Shown in pieces: positions 17,738 through 26,839 of a stretch of DNA of 64,000 bases. Every line of letters begins with the position of its first letter. Position 1 is the first letter of the stretch. The notes under the pieces are model-generated. The model saw only the letters and a list, made by a program, of their open reading frames with translations, was not told where the DNA came from and did no database searches. The position numbers and the translations under genes were made by a program. Source of the DNA: DSYU01 sp963827605 (GTDB lineage: Bacteria; Chloroflexota; Anaerolineae; Anaerolineales; Anaerolineaceae); contig CAWHBK010000003.1 in the NCBI GenBank assembly GCA_963827605.1, positions 310,001 through 374,000 of the forward strand. The letters run 5' to 3'.

Positions 17738-19366
17738 ATGAGTGATGGCGCGCGTCGACTGAACCGCTCAAATATTCGTCCGCAATTGCTGGCAAAAAAA
17801 CAATCCCAAAATCAGGCCAACAATGATAATGGTGACCGGCTGCCTGCCGATTTGGCAGGCAATGCTGCTATTGTCATTTCTTCGCCAGGCGCTGGCAGCC
17901 GCGATGAACCCTCGCGGAAACGGCTCAATCCGTCCGTCCGTCCGGGGTTCCGCGACCATCGGAAACCCGATCCGAGCAATTCTATGGTTGAAGGAGAATG
18001 GGAACAAACCGCGGTCCAGAGCAAGTCTTCTGCCAACCTTTGGGGATTAATTTTGGTTCTCCTGATCGTTCTAGCCTGGGGGGCAGGTTTCCTGGTTGGT
18101 TTTCAAACCTCGCTTGCCGTGCTGCTGGCCATTGGTCTGATCCTCGTCATCGCGGGGCTTATTTCACCGGCTCTCGGCCTGCTGGCGATTGGCATGGTAG
18201 CAGCACTCAACTCCATGGCCAATATATTTCTATTAACGGGCGGCCTGCTTCGTTACAATACGCTCAATTACCTTCTATTACTCGTTATTCTTCTCAACAT
18301 CCCGCTCATTCTGCGCCTGAATGATCTATCATCCCGCGCGCTCCAGCTTCTTCTCCTGGTGATGACGGTCGAGCTCGCCTTTAGTAAAGATATCAGTAAT
18401 GGGGTGCAGGATATTCTCAACATCGGCGCAACTTTTGGAATGGTTGCCTTTTTCGCCAAAGCCCTAAAGGATGAGGTATCCCTGTACTGGCTTGGAATTG
18501 TAAATGGTGTTCTGACCGGATTGGGCGGGCTGGTGTTCTTCCTTCAGATGAACAGTCTACCATATGCAAACCCCAATGACTGGACTTACTTCCCCTTAAC
18601 CGGTCTTTTTTCGATCTGTATCAGTTATCCCTTCGCCATCAAGCTTCACAAGAATCGCCTGATTTTATTATTCCTGGCGGTCATAAACTTCGCCTGGATC
18701 TTCTTAAGCGCCAGCCGCGGCAGCTTGCTGGTGGCTTTAATTGCGGGAGCTTTTTTGTTTCTATCCACCCGCAGTATCACCTGGAAAACCATCATGATTG
18801 TGATCGTTGTTGCGGCGGCCGTATGGGTTTCAGCGAGTTTTGCCGAGCAGCAAATTGCGACCGTTACCCGCATTCAGGAGTTATTCGATCCGACTTTATC
18901 CCCCACCAAACGGACCAGCAAACGTTCCGTAATTGCGGATGCGGGTTGGCAGATTTTTCAAAAGAACCCGATGGGAATTGGGACGGGCAGTTTTGAGAGT
19001 GCATCCGCCCAAACGGGTCTTCTGGCAAGGGATCGCCCCGCACATTCCGCCTGGGTCCAGGTTCTTGCTGAAAATGGGGTTCTGGGGATACTGCTCATGA
19101 CCTTGTTTGTCGGTTCCTATGCGCTGGTCGGTTTTCGGAGACATTCGGAAGGAAAGCTGTTGTTCGCCTTGTTTATCACCATGATCCTGGCCAGTGCCTT
19201 TATCGCAAAAGAATTCCGCGGAAAAAGCCTCTGGTTCCTTGCGGCAGGTGGGATTGTCCTGCTCCACCCAAGAGCCATCCTGGCATACTTCAAGCAAAAA
19301 GAGATGCGCAGCGAGGTGATTTATTCTGAACAGCTCAGGAGGGTACGTTTTGGCCGGAGGAGATAA
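17738..19366 (+). CDS. O-antigen ligase/polymerase family membrane protein (Wzy/WaaL-like)
   Basis: A 542-residue polytopic protein with a ~95-residue polar N-terminal extension, then about 11-12 hydrophobic segments. The conserved S-A-S-R-G-S-L-L motif sits near residue 325 and a large loop with G-I-G-T-G-S-F-E near residue 413, both typical of the Wzy_C (O-antigen ligase) family. It either polymerises repeat units on the outer membrane face or transfers the finished glycan to an acceptor. With an ABC exporter in the same locus, ligation is at least as likely as polymerisation. It overlaps the next gene by 17 nt. Confidence 0.8.
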   Translation: MSDGARRLNRSNIRPQLLAKKQSQNQANNDNGDRLPADLAGNAAIVISSPGAGSRDEPSRKRLNPSVRPGFRDHRKPDPSNSMVEGEWEQTAVQSKSSANLWGLILVLLIVLAWGAGFLVGFQTSLAVLLAIGLILVIAGLISPALGLLAIGMVAALNSMANIFLLTGGLLRYNTLNYLLLLVILLNIPLILRLNDLSSRALQLLLLVMTVELAFSKDISNGVQDILNIGATFGMVAFFAKALKDEVSLYWLGIVNGVLTGLGGLVFFLQMNSLPYANPNDWTYFPLTGLFSICISYPFAIKLHKNRLILLFLAVINFAWIFLSASRGSLLVALIAGAFLFLSTRSITWKTIMIVIVVAAAVWVSASFAEQQIATVTRIQELFDPTLSPTKRTSKRSVIADAGWQIFQKNPMGIGTGSFESASAQTGLLARDRPAHSAWVQVLAENGVLGILLMTLFVGSYALVGFRRHSEGKLLFALFITMILASAFIAKEFRGKSLWFLAAGGIVLLHPRAILAYFKQKEMRSEVIYSEQLRRVRFGRRR

Positions 19367-20555
19367 CATTCGCATCACCTTTATCGCGGGCGGGCTTGGC
19401 AAAGGCGGAGCCGAGAAACAATTCCTTTACATGCTGCGCGCATTACAGGAATTGAACGCCAGCGTCCAGGTGATTTCCCTGACGCAGGGCGAATTTTATG
19501 AAAATGCTCTGGCGCGGCTGGGGTTCCGGCCGATTTATGCTGGTTCAAAACCGGTACAGCGCATTGTTAATCTCATCCAAGCCGTCCGGGCATTTCAACC
19601 GCATTTCCTGCAAGCTTCTCATTTTTTTGCCAGCTTCTATGCAGGTTCCGTTGGCAGGCTGTTAAATATCCCTTCCATCGGCGCAGTGCGCAGCGACCTT
19701 CACCTCGATTTAGAAGGCGTGGGGCGGATGGGGCGCTACCTGCTCGGCTTACCAGACGTTTACCTGGCAAATTCCAATAATGCGCGTGAAAATGCGCACC
19801 GTCTGGGTCTTCCAAAAAGCCGGGTGCACGTATTACACAACGTCATCAATCTCGACGAATTCGATCGCCAGTATTACGCTTCTCCGGCGAATCTACTCAG
19901 TCCGGATAGTCTATATGCCATTACGGTTGCCCGGTTAGTACCGGTAAAACGCATGGAGCGCTTCCTAAGCGCGCTGGAACTGGCTCGCCGGCAAGTGCCA
20001 GGTCTGGTAGGCGTCATTGTTGGGGACGGACCCGCTACTCCGGAACTGCGCGCTCTGGCGGAAGCGATCGGCCTGAAACCCGATCAACCCCAGGCCGGCG
20101 TTCGCTTTCTCGGCGAGCGGAACGATATTCCTCAACTGCTGTCTTTGTCGGATCTTTTCGTTTTAACCTCCGATCGGGAGGGCTTCCCAAATGTGCTGCT
20201 CGAAGCGATGGCGGCCCGTTTACCCATCGTTACAACACCGGCTGGCGAAACGCCTGAGCTGATCACCGAAGGCGCGAATGGGTTCCTGGTTCCATTTGAC
20301 GATATCCAGGTTTTAGCAGACCGCCTGGTTACGTTAGCCCAATCACCGGCTCTGCGGAATCGTTTCGGTACGCAAGGCCGCCGGATTGTCGAGCAGCGCT
20401 TTAGCTACCCGCGTCTGAAAAATAACTTGATCCATACCTATCGGGAAATTGCTCGCCAGGTAAAAAGTTCCTCGGCGTTATCCAGCCTGGATGCGCACTT
20501 TCCCCGGTATGAGCCAATTGCCCCTGGCGCCGGGCAAGATTCTCCACTTCCTTAG
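19350..20555 (+). CDS. Family 4 glycosyltransferase with TTG start
   Basis: GT-B glycosyltransferase of 401 residues: G-L-G-K-G-G-A-E-K-Q near residue 14 binds the acceptor side, and S-D-R-E-G-F-P-N-V-L-L-E-A-M (~275) is the donor-binding motif. Translation starts at a TTG (19350) preceded by AGGAGG (19337-19342), within the end of the ligase gene. The last ~30 residues are Pro/Ser-rich and disordered. Confidence 0.85.
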   Translation: MAGGDNIRITFIAGGLGKGGAEKQFLYMLRALQELNASVQVISLTQGEFYENALARLGFRPIYAGSKPVQRIVNLIQAVRAFQPHFLQASHFFASFYAGSVGRLLNIPSIGAVRSDLHLDLEGVGRMGRYLLGLPDVYLANSNNARENAHRLGLPKSRVHVLHNVINLDEFDRQYYASPANLLSPDSLYAITVARLVPVKRMERFLSALELARRQVPGLVGVIVGDGPATPELRALAEAIGLKPDQPQAGVRFLGERNDIPQLLSLSDLFVLTSDREGFPNVLLEAMAARLPIVTTPAGETPELITEGANGFLVPFDDIQVLADRLVTLAQSPALRNRFGTQGRRIVEQRFSYPRLKNNLIHTYREIARQVKSSSALSSLDAHFPRYEPIAPGAGQDSPLP

Positions 20556-20574
20556 CAGCAGAAACGGATAACTT

Positions 20575-22137
20575 GTGGACCGAAGACAAAGAATTTTTCT
20601 CATAATCGTTGCCAGCGCAGTCGTCCTCTTTGCCCTGACCCTGTTCATCCTGCGCGCCGGTCAGCAGCAGACGTTTCCTGGACCATTTCCAAAGCCCTCT
20701 CCCGCGTGGACAATTACACCCTTTGTACCGCGCGCCACAGCAACCCCGCTCCCCTCGCCTACTCCAAAAGCGACCACCCCGGGTACCGTTTCCCCAACCG
20801 CGCCACCGGGCCGTTCTTTCTACGTCGCGCCAGGGGGAAATGAAAAGAATGACGGTAGTAAGAAAAGCCCCTGGTCCCTGCAATATGTGCTCGATCAGCC
20901 TGCCACCATCCACCCAGGCGACACCATCTGGCTGACGGAGGGGAAATATACCGGGCCGTTTACCAGCCAGTTGAAAGGCGCGGATGGCAAACCGATCAAT
21001 ATTCGGGCCCTTCCAGGCCAGCGTGTAACACTGGAAAGCAGTGATCTCGTGATCGATATTGGCGATTCATACTACGTCAACTTCTGGGACCTGGAAATCA
21101 CCTCGATCAACAATACCCGCGATCCGAATAATCCAAATACGAGCGCTTACGGCATCCGGATTAATCAAGGTAAATCTTCCCATGATATAAAATTCATCAA
21201 CCTGATTATTCATGATATGCCCGCGCAAGGGTTTGGATTTTGGCAGGCGAACACCAATTCTGAGATTTATGGCAGCCTCATCTTCTACAACGGCACCACG
21301 CAGCTGGATCATGGGATCTACGTGCATAACACCGATGGGGAAAAACAGATTATCGATAACATTATCTTCGATAATGCCAGTCATGGGATTCACGCATATG
21401 GTGAAAAGGAATACCAAAAACTGAATAATATTCTCATTGAAGGGAATACCGTATTCAATAACGGCAGCATCGGGTATAACACCAAAACAGGCCTCCGGGG
21501 AGTCTACAAACGCAATATTTTAATCGGCGGGCTGCAGGTGGCGGAGAAGCCGGTCGTCAAAGAAAATTACACCTACTTCCCCAGCACCAGCACCACGGGA
21601 GAAGCCTTCAACCTGGGTTACCGGGCCGGGAGTGTGGACGCCGTTGTTGAGGACAATTATTTCGCTGGCGGTGAAGTAACCCTGGCTGGACCAAACGCTG
21701 GCGTAAAAATGGCGCAGAACACCGTCTCAGGGCACAAGCTGGCGTCCATCCAGGGGCTGGGTCTGGCTCCTGGAGGAAATGAATTTCTTGTGCTTGAACC
21801 GGCCGGCCCAAAAATCTTTGTGCGCCCAAACCAATATGAGCCAGGCCGGGGGAACATCACCGTTTATAACTGGGGAAAGACAGATCAGTTAACCGTGACC
21901 AGCGCCAGCCTGAAAGGTATCCAGATCCAGAAAGGTGACCGCTATGAATTGCATAATGTACAGGATTACTATAACGATGTAATCCCCGGTACATTTGACG
22001 GCAGCAGCATCGTCTTACCGATGACCAATCACACGGTTGCGCAGCCCACGGGCCTCGACTTCAAACCAGATTCAACCTTCCCTGAATTTGGGACCTTTGT
22101 GTTGATTGTGCTTCCCAAAAACCCGTCCGGAAATTAA
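20575..22137 (+). CDS. Membrane-anchored right-handed parallel beta-helix protein
   Basis: Exported or membrane-tethered protein of 520 residues, starting at a GTG. Residues ~7-27 are a hydrophobic anchor, then a short Pro/Thr-rich stalk (~45-80) with T-P-x repeats, then a beta-helix domain that begins S-F-Y-V-A-P-G-G-N and contains many N-x-I-x-x-N rungs. Such folds are typical of polysaccharide lyases, epimerases and glycan-binding proteins. It closely resembles the next gene, on the other strand, over the last ~440 residues. It may trim, remodel or bind the exported glycan; no catalytic residues could be assigned by eye. Confidence 0.75.
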   Translation: MDRRQRIFLIIVASAVVLFALTLFILRAGQQQTFPGPFPKPSPAWTITPFVPRATATPLPSPTPKATTPGTVSPTAPPGRSFYVAPGGNEKNDGSKKSPWSLQYVLDQPATIHPGDTIWLTEGKYTGPFTSQLKGADGKPINIRALPGQRVTLESSDLVIDIGDSYYVNFWDLEITSINNTRDPNNPNTSAYGIRINQGKSSHDIKFINLIIHDMPAQGFGFWQANTNSEIYGSLIFYNGTTQLDHGIYVHNTDGEKQIIDNIIFDNASHGIHAYGEKEYQKLNNILIEGNTVFNNGSIGYNTKTGLRGVYKRNILIGGLQVAEKPVVKENYTYFPSTSTTGEAFNLGYRAGSVDAVVEDNYFAGGEVTLAGPNAGVKMAQNTVSGHKLASIQGLGLAPGGNEFLVLEPAGPKIFVRPNQYEPGRGNITVYNWGKTDQLTVTSASLKGIQIQKGDRYELHNVQDYYNDVIPGTFDGSSIVLPMTNHTVAQPTGLDFKPDSTFPEFGTFVLIVLPKNPSGN

Positions 22138-22165
22138 TCCCACCTCAACGCATTTTTAGAATAGC

Positions 22166-22200
22166 AGAGTGACGGGCCTTTGCCTGGAACCCGTCACTCT
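22166..22200. terminator. Hairpin between convergent beta-helix genes
   Basis: AGAGTGACGGG (22166-22176) pairs with CCCGTCACTCT (22190-22200), an 11-bp perfect stem with a 13-nt loop. It lies 29 nt after the plus-strand stop and 75 nt beyond the minus-strand stop. Neither side has a good T-tract, but the position suggests a shared terminator. Confidence 0.5.
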
Positions 22201-22274
22201 AGCAGCGATATTTGTTTATCGGCCGATAATTGTTTTTCGGCGGCTACGATCTATCCGACGATCGTTCGAGACTG

Positions 22275-24398
22275 TTACCGGACAATCAAGACAAATGCGC
22301 CGAACTCGGGGAAGGTTGAAGGGGGCTTGCTTACTCCGCCCACCGGTTGGGCAACCGAATGCCCGCTCATGGGTACATTAATTGCGGACCCATCGTATAC
22401 ACCGGTTACTACGTCCCCAAAAAAGTTCTGCACATTGTGCAGCTCGTATGTCTGACCGGCCGCGATCTTTACGCCCGTCAGGCTGGCAGCACTGATCGAT
22501 ACAGTACCTTGTTTGTTCCAGTTGTAAATGGTGATGTTCGCCCGGTTTGACTCGTACTTGTTCGGGCGCACGAAGACCTTGACACCGCTGGGCTTGGAAG
22601 TCGTCCAGGTGTTACTGCCAAAGCTGCCGGTGCTAAAGCCAGAGAAGCCGCCTGGAGCATAAACGTAATTACCCGTCATGGTCAGGCTGGAATAACCACC
22701 GCCAATTTCGAAAGCGCCGCCGGCAAAGTAGTTATTCGTCACCTTTCCACCGCTCGAACCGGCCGAGTAGCCCAGGTTAAGCGCCTGCCCGCTGCTCCCA
22801 TAATAGTACGTGTAGTTGTTCGTGACGACCGCATTATTCGTGCGCGTCAGCCCGCCCACCAGAATGTTACGCTTCAGCGTTCCACCAATGGTACCGTTGT
22901 CGAAGACGGTGTTGCCATCCACAATGATGTTGTTGAGGCCCTTTTCGGCAGTTTCGGCGTAACCGTGCACACCGTGACTGGCGTTATCGAAAATCATATT
23001 GTCGCTCAGGTACTTGTTTCCGCTCACATTGTGCAGGTAGACGCCATGATCCAGCTTGCCGGTGCCGTTGAAATAAATCAGCGAACCGTAGATTTCGGAG
23101 TTTACCAATGCTTGCCACCAGCCAAAGCCCATGGCCTGGACGTCATGAACGATCATGTTGATGAACTTAATGTTATTGGACTGCGCGCCCTGGTTCACCC
23201 GGATGCCGTAGGTAGACGGATTGGCGGCTGAGTCGCGGCTCGTTTCCGTCCCGGCAATCTCCAGGCCCCAGAAGTTGACGTATGAGGTACCGGCAATATC
23301 CAGGATCAGACTGTTACTGTTGCGCAGTATCGCCCGCTCGCCAGGGTATGCCCGGACGGTAATTGGCGCGCTGGAGGTCCCCTTTATTTTGCTTGTGAAA
23401 GTGCCGTTATATGAACCGCCGCGGACCCAAATTGTATCGCCTGGGCGCAAAGCACCGGGGTGCGAAAGGGCATATGCTAAACTCCACGGTTGGCTCGATG
23501 ATCCGTCGCCACCCGAATTTCCACCCGTGGTCACATAGAATGAATGCCCCGATGTGGGAGGAGTGGTAGGCTGTGCAGTAGGTGAAGGTGGATTGGTTGG
23601 TTGCGCGGTAGGTGAAGGTGGATTGGTTGGTTGCGCAGTAGGTGAAGGTGGATTGGTTGGTTGTGCGGTTGGCTGAACCGGCGGTGCTGTTGGGGCACTG
23701 GTCGGCGCACTGGTCGGAACAGGGTTAGCTGCTCCATCCGCACCATGCAGTGCCAATCCATAAGCAATATCCGAACTCGAAGCACTACACTGGTGTACTT
23801 CTGCCGTCAGTAAGTTATTTCCTGAAACCAGCAGCCCGCGATCAATCGCGATCGTTTTTGATGCCGTACCATCAACGCATGCAGCAGCGAGCGTTGTGTT
23901 ACCAACTGTTCCGGCCGGCATATTCTGGCGCAGGGCTTCTTTCCCGTTCAGATAAACGACCGCCCCATCATCGACAATCAGATCGACAAATAAAGATGAA
24001 ACTGCAGCAGGATTGCTAATGGTAAATGTTTTTCGAAAATAGGTGGTGATGTATTTGTTGTTTGCATCCGAGCCGTAATTGACAATGGTTCGTTCGCCAC
24101 CATTTCCGTAACCAAGCACGGCTGACCCAGATGCCCATGAGCTGTCATCGTATCCAGAGATGACCTTCCAGCTTGAGCCTGGTACGATGCCCTTATCGTG
24201 ATACTTCCAACTTGCATTGATTCCAAAGATAATGGCGTCCCCGGTGGATTGTGATGCGAATTCAATCGCCGGTAAATAGTTTCTGCTTCCCCCCTCTGCA
24301 TCAACCTGACTGACGCTCCCTGGGTAAACCAGCAGGCTTACTACCAGAAGCAATCCAGCCAAACCAAAAAAGGTTTTCTTGTTGAAGAGGTAGTGCAT
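22275..24398 (-). CDS. Secreted protein: jelly-roll domain, Pro/Thr stalk and parallel beta-helix
   Basis: Extracellular protein of 707 residues. A signal peptide (~1-34) is followed by an R-N-Y-L-P-A-I motif, a ~185-residue beta-sandwich with a Y-F-R-K-T-F strand like those of carbohydrate-binding modules, a repeat stalk of P-T-N-P-P-S-P-T-A-Q units (~230-275), and a beta-helix that starts S-F-Y-V-T-T-G-G-N. The helix is a paralogue of the plus-strand neighbour, ending in the same F-P-E-F-G-x-F-V-L-I-V. It is the only minus-strand gene in the first 35 kb and has its own promoter. Predicted role: glycan binding or cleavage outside the cell. Confidence 0.77.
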   Translation of the reverse strand: MHYLFNKKTFFGLAGLLLVVSLLVYPGSVSQVDAEGGSRNYLPAIEFASQSTGDAIIFGINASWKYHDKGIVPGSSWKVISGYDDSSWASGSAVLGYGNGGERTIVNYGSDANNKYITTYFRKTFTISNPAAVSSLFVDLIVDDGAVVYLNGKEALRQNMPAGTVGNTTLAAACVDGTASKTIAIDRGLLVSGNNLLTAEVHQCSASSSDIAYGLALHGADGAANPVPTSAPTSAPTAPPVQPTAQPTNPPSPTAQPTNPPSPTAQPTNPPSPTAQPTTPPTSGHSFYVTTGGNSGGDGSSSQPWSLAYALSHPGALRPGDTIWVRGGSYNGTFTSKIKGTSSAPITVRAYPGERAILRNSNSLILDIAGTSYVNFWGLEIAGTETSRDSAANPSTYGIRVNQGAQSNNIKFINMIVHDVQAMGFGWWQALVNSEIYGSLIYFNGTGKLDHGVYLHNVSGNKYLSDNMIFDNASHGVHGYAETAEKGLNNIIVDGNTVFDNGTIGGTLKRNILVGGLTRTNNAVVTNNYTYYYGSSGQALNLGYSAGSSGGKVTNNYFAGGAFEIGGGYSSLTMTGNYVYAPGGFSGFSTGSFGSNTWTTSKPSGVKVFVRPNKYESNRANITIYNWNKQGTVSISAASLTGVKIAAGQTYELHNVQNFFGDVVTGVYDGSAINVPMSGHSVAQPVGGVSKPPSTFPEFGAFVLIVR
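23581..23670 (-). repeat. 30-bp tandem repeat coding for a Pro/Thr stalk
   Basis: Three copies of a 30-bp unit (23581-23610, 23611-23640, 23641-23670), the first two nearly identical and the last diverging at its end. They encode ten-residue P-T-N-P-P-S-P-T-A-Q units in the linker of the beta-helix protein. Copy number is likely to vary by slippage. Confidence 0.85.
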
Positions 24399-24501
24399 TG
24401 TAGCTTGTAGCTCCTTTTACATTGGTCTGGGAAATTGCGTACGAAAGACCAAAATATTTCCCTAACTCTCAGCACGTTTTTTCCATCTTGCTGTAAAGCG
24501 A

Positions 24502-24529
24502 ATTATAAGTAAATTCCACCATTTTTCAC
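24502..24529 (-). promoter_or_regulatory. Promoter for the minus-strand beta-helix gene
   Basis: On the minus strand GTGAAA (24529-24524) is followed after 16 nt by a perfect TATAAT (24507-24502). The predicted ~100-nt leader contains a 7-bp inverted repeat, TTGGTCT (24422-24428) and AGACCAA (24446-24452), close to the start codon. Confidence 0.5.
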
Positions 24530-24557
24530 TTACGAAAGTGATAGGATTAGTGGAATT

Positions 24558-24586
24558 TTGGTTGGCTATATAACCAAATTTATAAT
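24558..24586 (+). promoter_or_regulatory. Promoter for the second half of the glycan locus
   Basis: TTGGTT (24558-24563) lies 17 nt before a perfect TATAAT (24581-24586). TTGGTT also forms a 6-bp inverted repeat with AACCAA (24572-24577), so an operator may overlap the -35 box. The region is AT-rich and divergent from the minus-strand promoter 30 nt away. Confidence 0.5.
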
Positions 24587-24645
24587 AATAACGGTAATTT
24601 TTTGGTAGTTATTTCTAACCCTTACCTAATTTTGGAGAGAAAGCT

Positions 24646-25800
24646 ATGCGAGATCAAAAATCGCCAGGCAAGCCGGTTGAAAATTTGCACATCGGAAATA
24701 ATGGCGAACAGGTCATGAAATCCCAAAAAGACAACCTCAAAGAGCTGGACTGGATTACCAAGCAGCCTCATCGAGTTGAAGAAAACAAGTCTCAGCGAAA
24801 GATCGTAACGGTAATCATGCCTGTTCGAAACGAAGCTGGTTTTATTCGTGAAAGCTTATCGGCAGTCGTAAACCAGGATTATCCTTCCGATCGGATGGAA
24901 GTAATCGTTGTGGATGGCATGTCAACGGATGAGACCCGTTCTGTCGTCCACCAAATGCAGGCCCAGCACCCCAACCTGCGCCTGATTGACAACCCCGGCA
25001 AAATAGTTCCGACCGGATTGAATCTTGCCCTCGCCCAGGCTCAGGGAGAAATTATTGTGCGCGTGGATGGGCATTGTGTGATCCGGCCAGACTATATTCG
25101 CAACTGTGTTGAATATTTGAGGCGAGAAAATGTAGATGGAGTCGGCGGCCCAATGGAAACGATTGGCGAGAACCGTACTTCGCAAGCCATCGCCCTGGCC
25201 ATGAGTTCTCCGTTCGGAGTCGGTGGATCATCCTTTCGGACCGTACAGGATCGTGAAATGTTCGTAGACACCGTGGCGTTCCCGGCATACCGGCGTGAGA
25301 CCATTCAGAAAGTCGGCATGTTTGATGAAGAGTTGATCCGCAACCAGGATGATGAATACAACTATCGGTTGCGCGAGATGGGCGGTCGCATCTTGATGAC
25401 TCCGGAAATTCGCTCCCGATATTACAGCCGGGGTTCATTTTCATCCCTTTGGCGGCAGTACTTCCAATATGGCTACTGGAAGGTACGTGTCATGCAAAAA
25501 CACCCGCTCCAGATGAGCCTGCGCCAGTTCATTCCACCCCTCTTTGTAACGACACTGATCGTGCTTTCGCTGCTCTCGCCATTTTTGTTCGCCGCCCGCC
25601 TGCTCCTGGCGTTAACCGTTGGGACCTACATCGCAGCCAATCTTGGCGCCGCATTCATAACCGCATCCAAAAAAGGCTGGCGTTATTTCCTCTATCTCCC
25701 GGTTGCATTCGCTGCCCTGCACATTTCCTATGGGGCCGGTTTTTTGTACGGTCTTGCAAAATTCTTCAAGCGCTGGAAACCGAGAGGAAATGATGGGTGA
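24646..25800 (+). CDS. Family 2 glycosyltransferase with C-terminal membrane segments (ExoA-like)
   Basis: GT-A glycosyltransferase of 384 residues. After a ~45-residue polar N-terminus come V-I-M-P-V-R-N-E-A-G (~50), V-V-D-G-M-S-T-D-E-T (~85), a D-G-H metal site (~140) and R-N-Q-D-D-E-Y-N-Y (~227), all as in succinoglycan ExoA-type enzymes. Two or three hydrophobic segments at the C-terminus (~300-370) tether it to the membrane. A GGAGAG site precedes the ATG. It heads the second run of glycan genes and overlaps the next gene by 8 nt. Confidence 0.85.
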   Translation: MRDQKSPGKPVENLHIGNNGEQVMKSQKDNLKELDWITKQPHRVEENKSQRKIVTVIMPVRNEAGFIRESLSAVVNQDYPSDRMEVIVVDGMSTDETRSVVHQMQAQHPNLRLIDNPGKIVPTGLNLALAQAQGEIIVRVDGHCVIRPDYIRNCVEYLRRENVDGVGGPMETIGENRTSQAIALAMSSPFGVGGSSFRTVQDREMFVDTVAFPAYRRETIQKVGMFDEELIRNQDDEYNYRLREMGGRILMTPEIRSRYYSRGSFSSLWRQYFQYGYWKVRVMQKHPLQMSLRQFIPPLFVTTLIVLSLLSPFLFAARLLLALTVGTYIAANLGAAFITASKKGWRYFLYLPVAFAALHISYGAGFLYGLAKFFKRWKPRGNDG

Positions 25801-26797
25801 ACCGCTGCGTGTTCTTATGATCACCAGCGAGTGGCCTGCGCCTGAAAAGCCCCATCAGGTCCCATTCATCGTACAGCAGGCAGATTTTTTAAAACGCGCC
25901 GGTGTTGAGCTGGAAATTTTCCCATTTCGTGGAGGTAAGCGTCTGGACCGGTATGCTTCCGCGTGGCGGCAAGCCCAAAAGAAGATTACTCGTGGCAATT
26001 TTGATCTGGTCCATGCGCAGTGGGGCCAGAGCGGTTTGCTCGCTTTACCGAAACATATTCCACTCGTGGTCACATTTCGCGGAGACGATTTAGAAGGCGT
26101 CATTGGTGAAAATGGAAAACCAACCCTGGCAGGCCGCGTACTCAAGCAGGCTTCTCGCCTGGTTGCACAGGCCGCGGATCAGATCATCGTCGTTTCCGAA
26201 TCATTGGCCCGCGCCATTCCTGGTCGAAACTACCACGTAATTCCAAGTGGAATCGATATGCAGTTGTTCTGCCCTGCGCCACAGGCAGATGCCCGCCGCA
26301 AGCTCGGGTTGGATCTCAACCAACGCTACGTTTTATTCGCTGGCGCAACTGGAAATCCTCGCAAACGCTTTGCGCTGGCGCAGCAAGCCGTCAACCTGTT
26401 ACCCCCTGCGCTGAACACCCGGCTGCTGGTCGCGGACCAGGTAATGCACGAACAAATTCCCGATTACATGAACGCCAGTGATGTCTTGCTGCTTATCTCA
26501 ATCCACGAAGGGTCCCCCAATGTCGTGAAGGAAGCCCTCGCCTGCAATTTACCGGTTGTATCCACCAATGTAGGGGATGTTCGGGAGCGAGTGAAGAACA
26601 TCACGGGCTGCTTCATTTTGGATGATGATCGCCCGGAAACGATTGCGAATACTTTGCAGGCAGTCTTGCAGCGGAACGAGCGCATCGATGGCCGTGCATC
26701 CGTTCTTGAGCTAGATGAACATATTCTGGCGCAAAAGGTGTTACACGTTTACCAGTTGGCCGTTAACCATAGTGATAATAATAATGATAATGGGTGA
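25793..26797 (+). CDS. Family 4 glycosyltransferase
   Basis: GT-B glycosyltransferase of about 334 residues. An N-terminal T-S-E-W-P-A-P motif is followed by Q-W-G-Q-S-G-L-L near residue 75 and the donor-binding H-E-G-S-P-N-V-V-K-E-A-L (~237). The ATG pair at 25790/25793 follows GAGAGG; 25793 gives the better spacing and an overlap with the preceding TGA at 25798. A longer frame from 25703 lies inside the GT2 gene and is unlikely. Confidence 0.84.
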   Translation: MGEPLRVLMITSEWPAPEKPHQVPFIVQQADFLKRAGVELEIFPFRGGKRLDRYASAWRQAQKKITRGNFDLVHAQWGQSGLLALPKHIPLVVTFRGDDLEGVIGENGKPTLAGRVLKQASRLVAQAADQIIVVSESLARAIPGRNYHVIPSGIDMQLFCPAPQADARRKLGLDLNQRYVLFAGATGNPRKRFALAQQAVNLLPPALNTRLLVADQVMHEQIPDYMNASDVLLLISIHEGSPNVVKEALACNLPVVSTNVGDVRERVKNITGCFILDDDRPETIANTLQAVLQRNERIDGRASVLELDEHILAQKVLHVYQLAVNHSDNNNDNG

Positions 26798-26839
26798 TGA
26801 TTGATCCCATCCACGGATGGGGGAAGGGAGAGATTTAGG

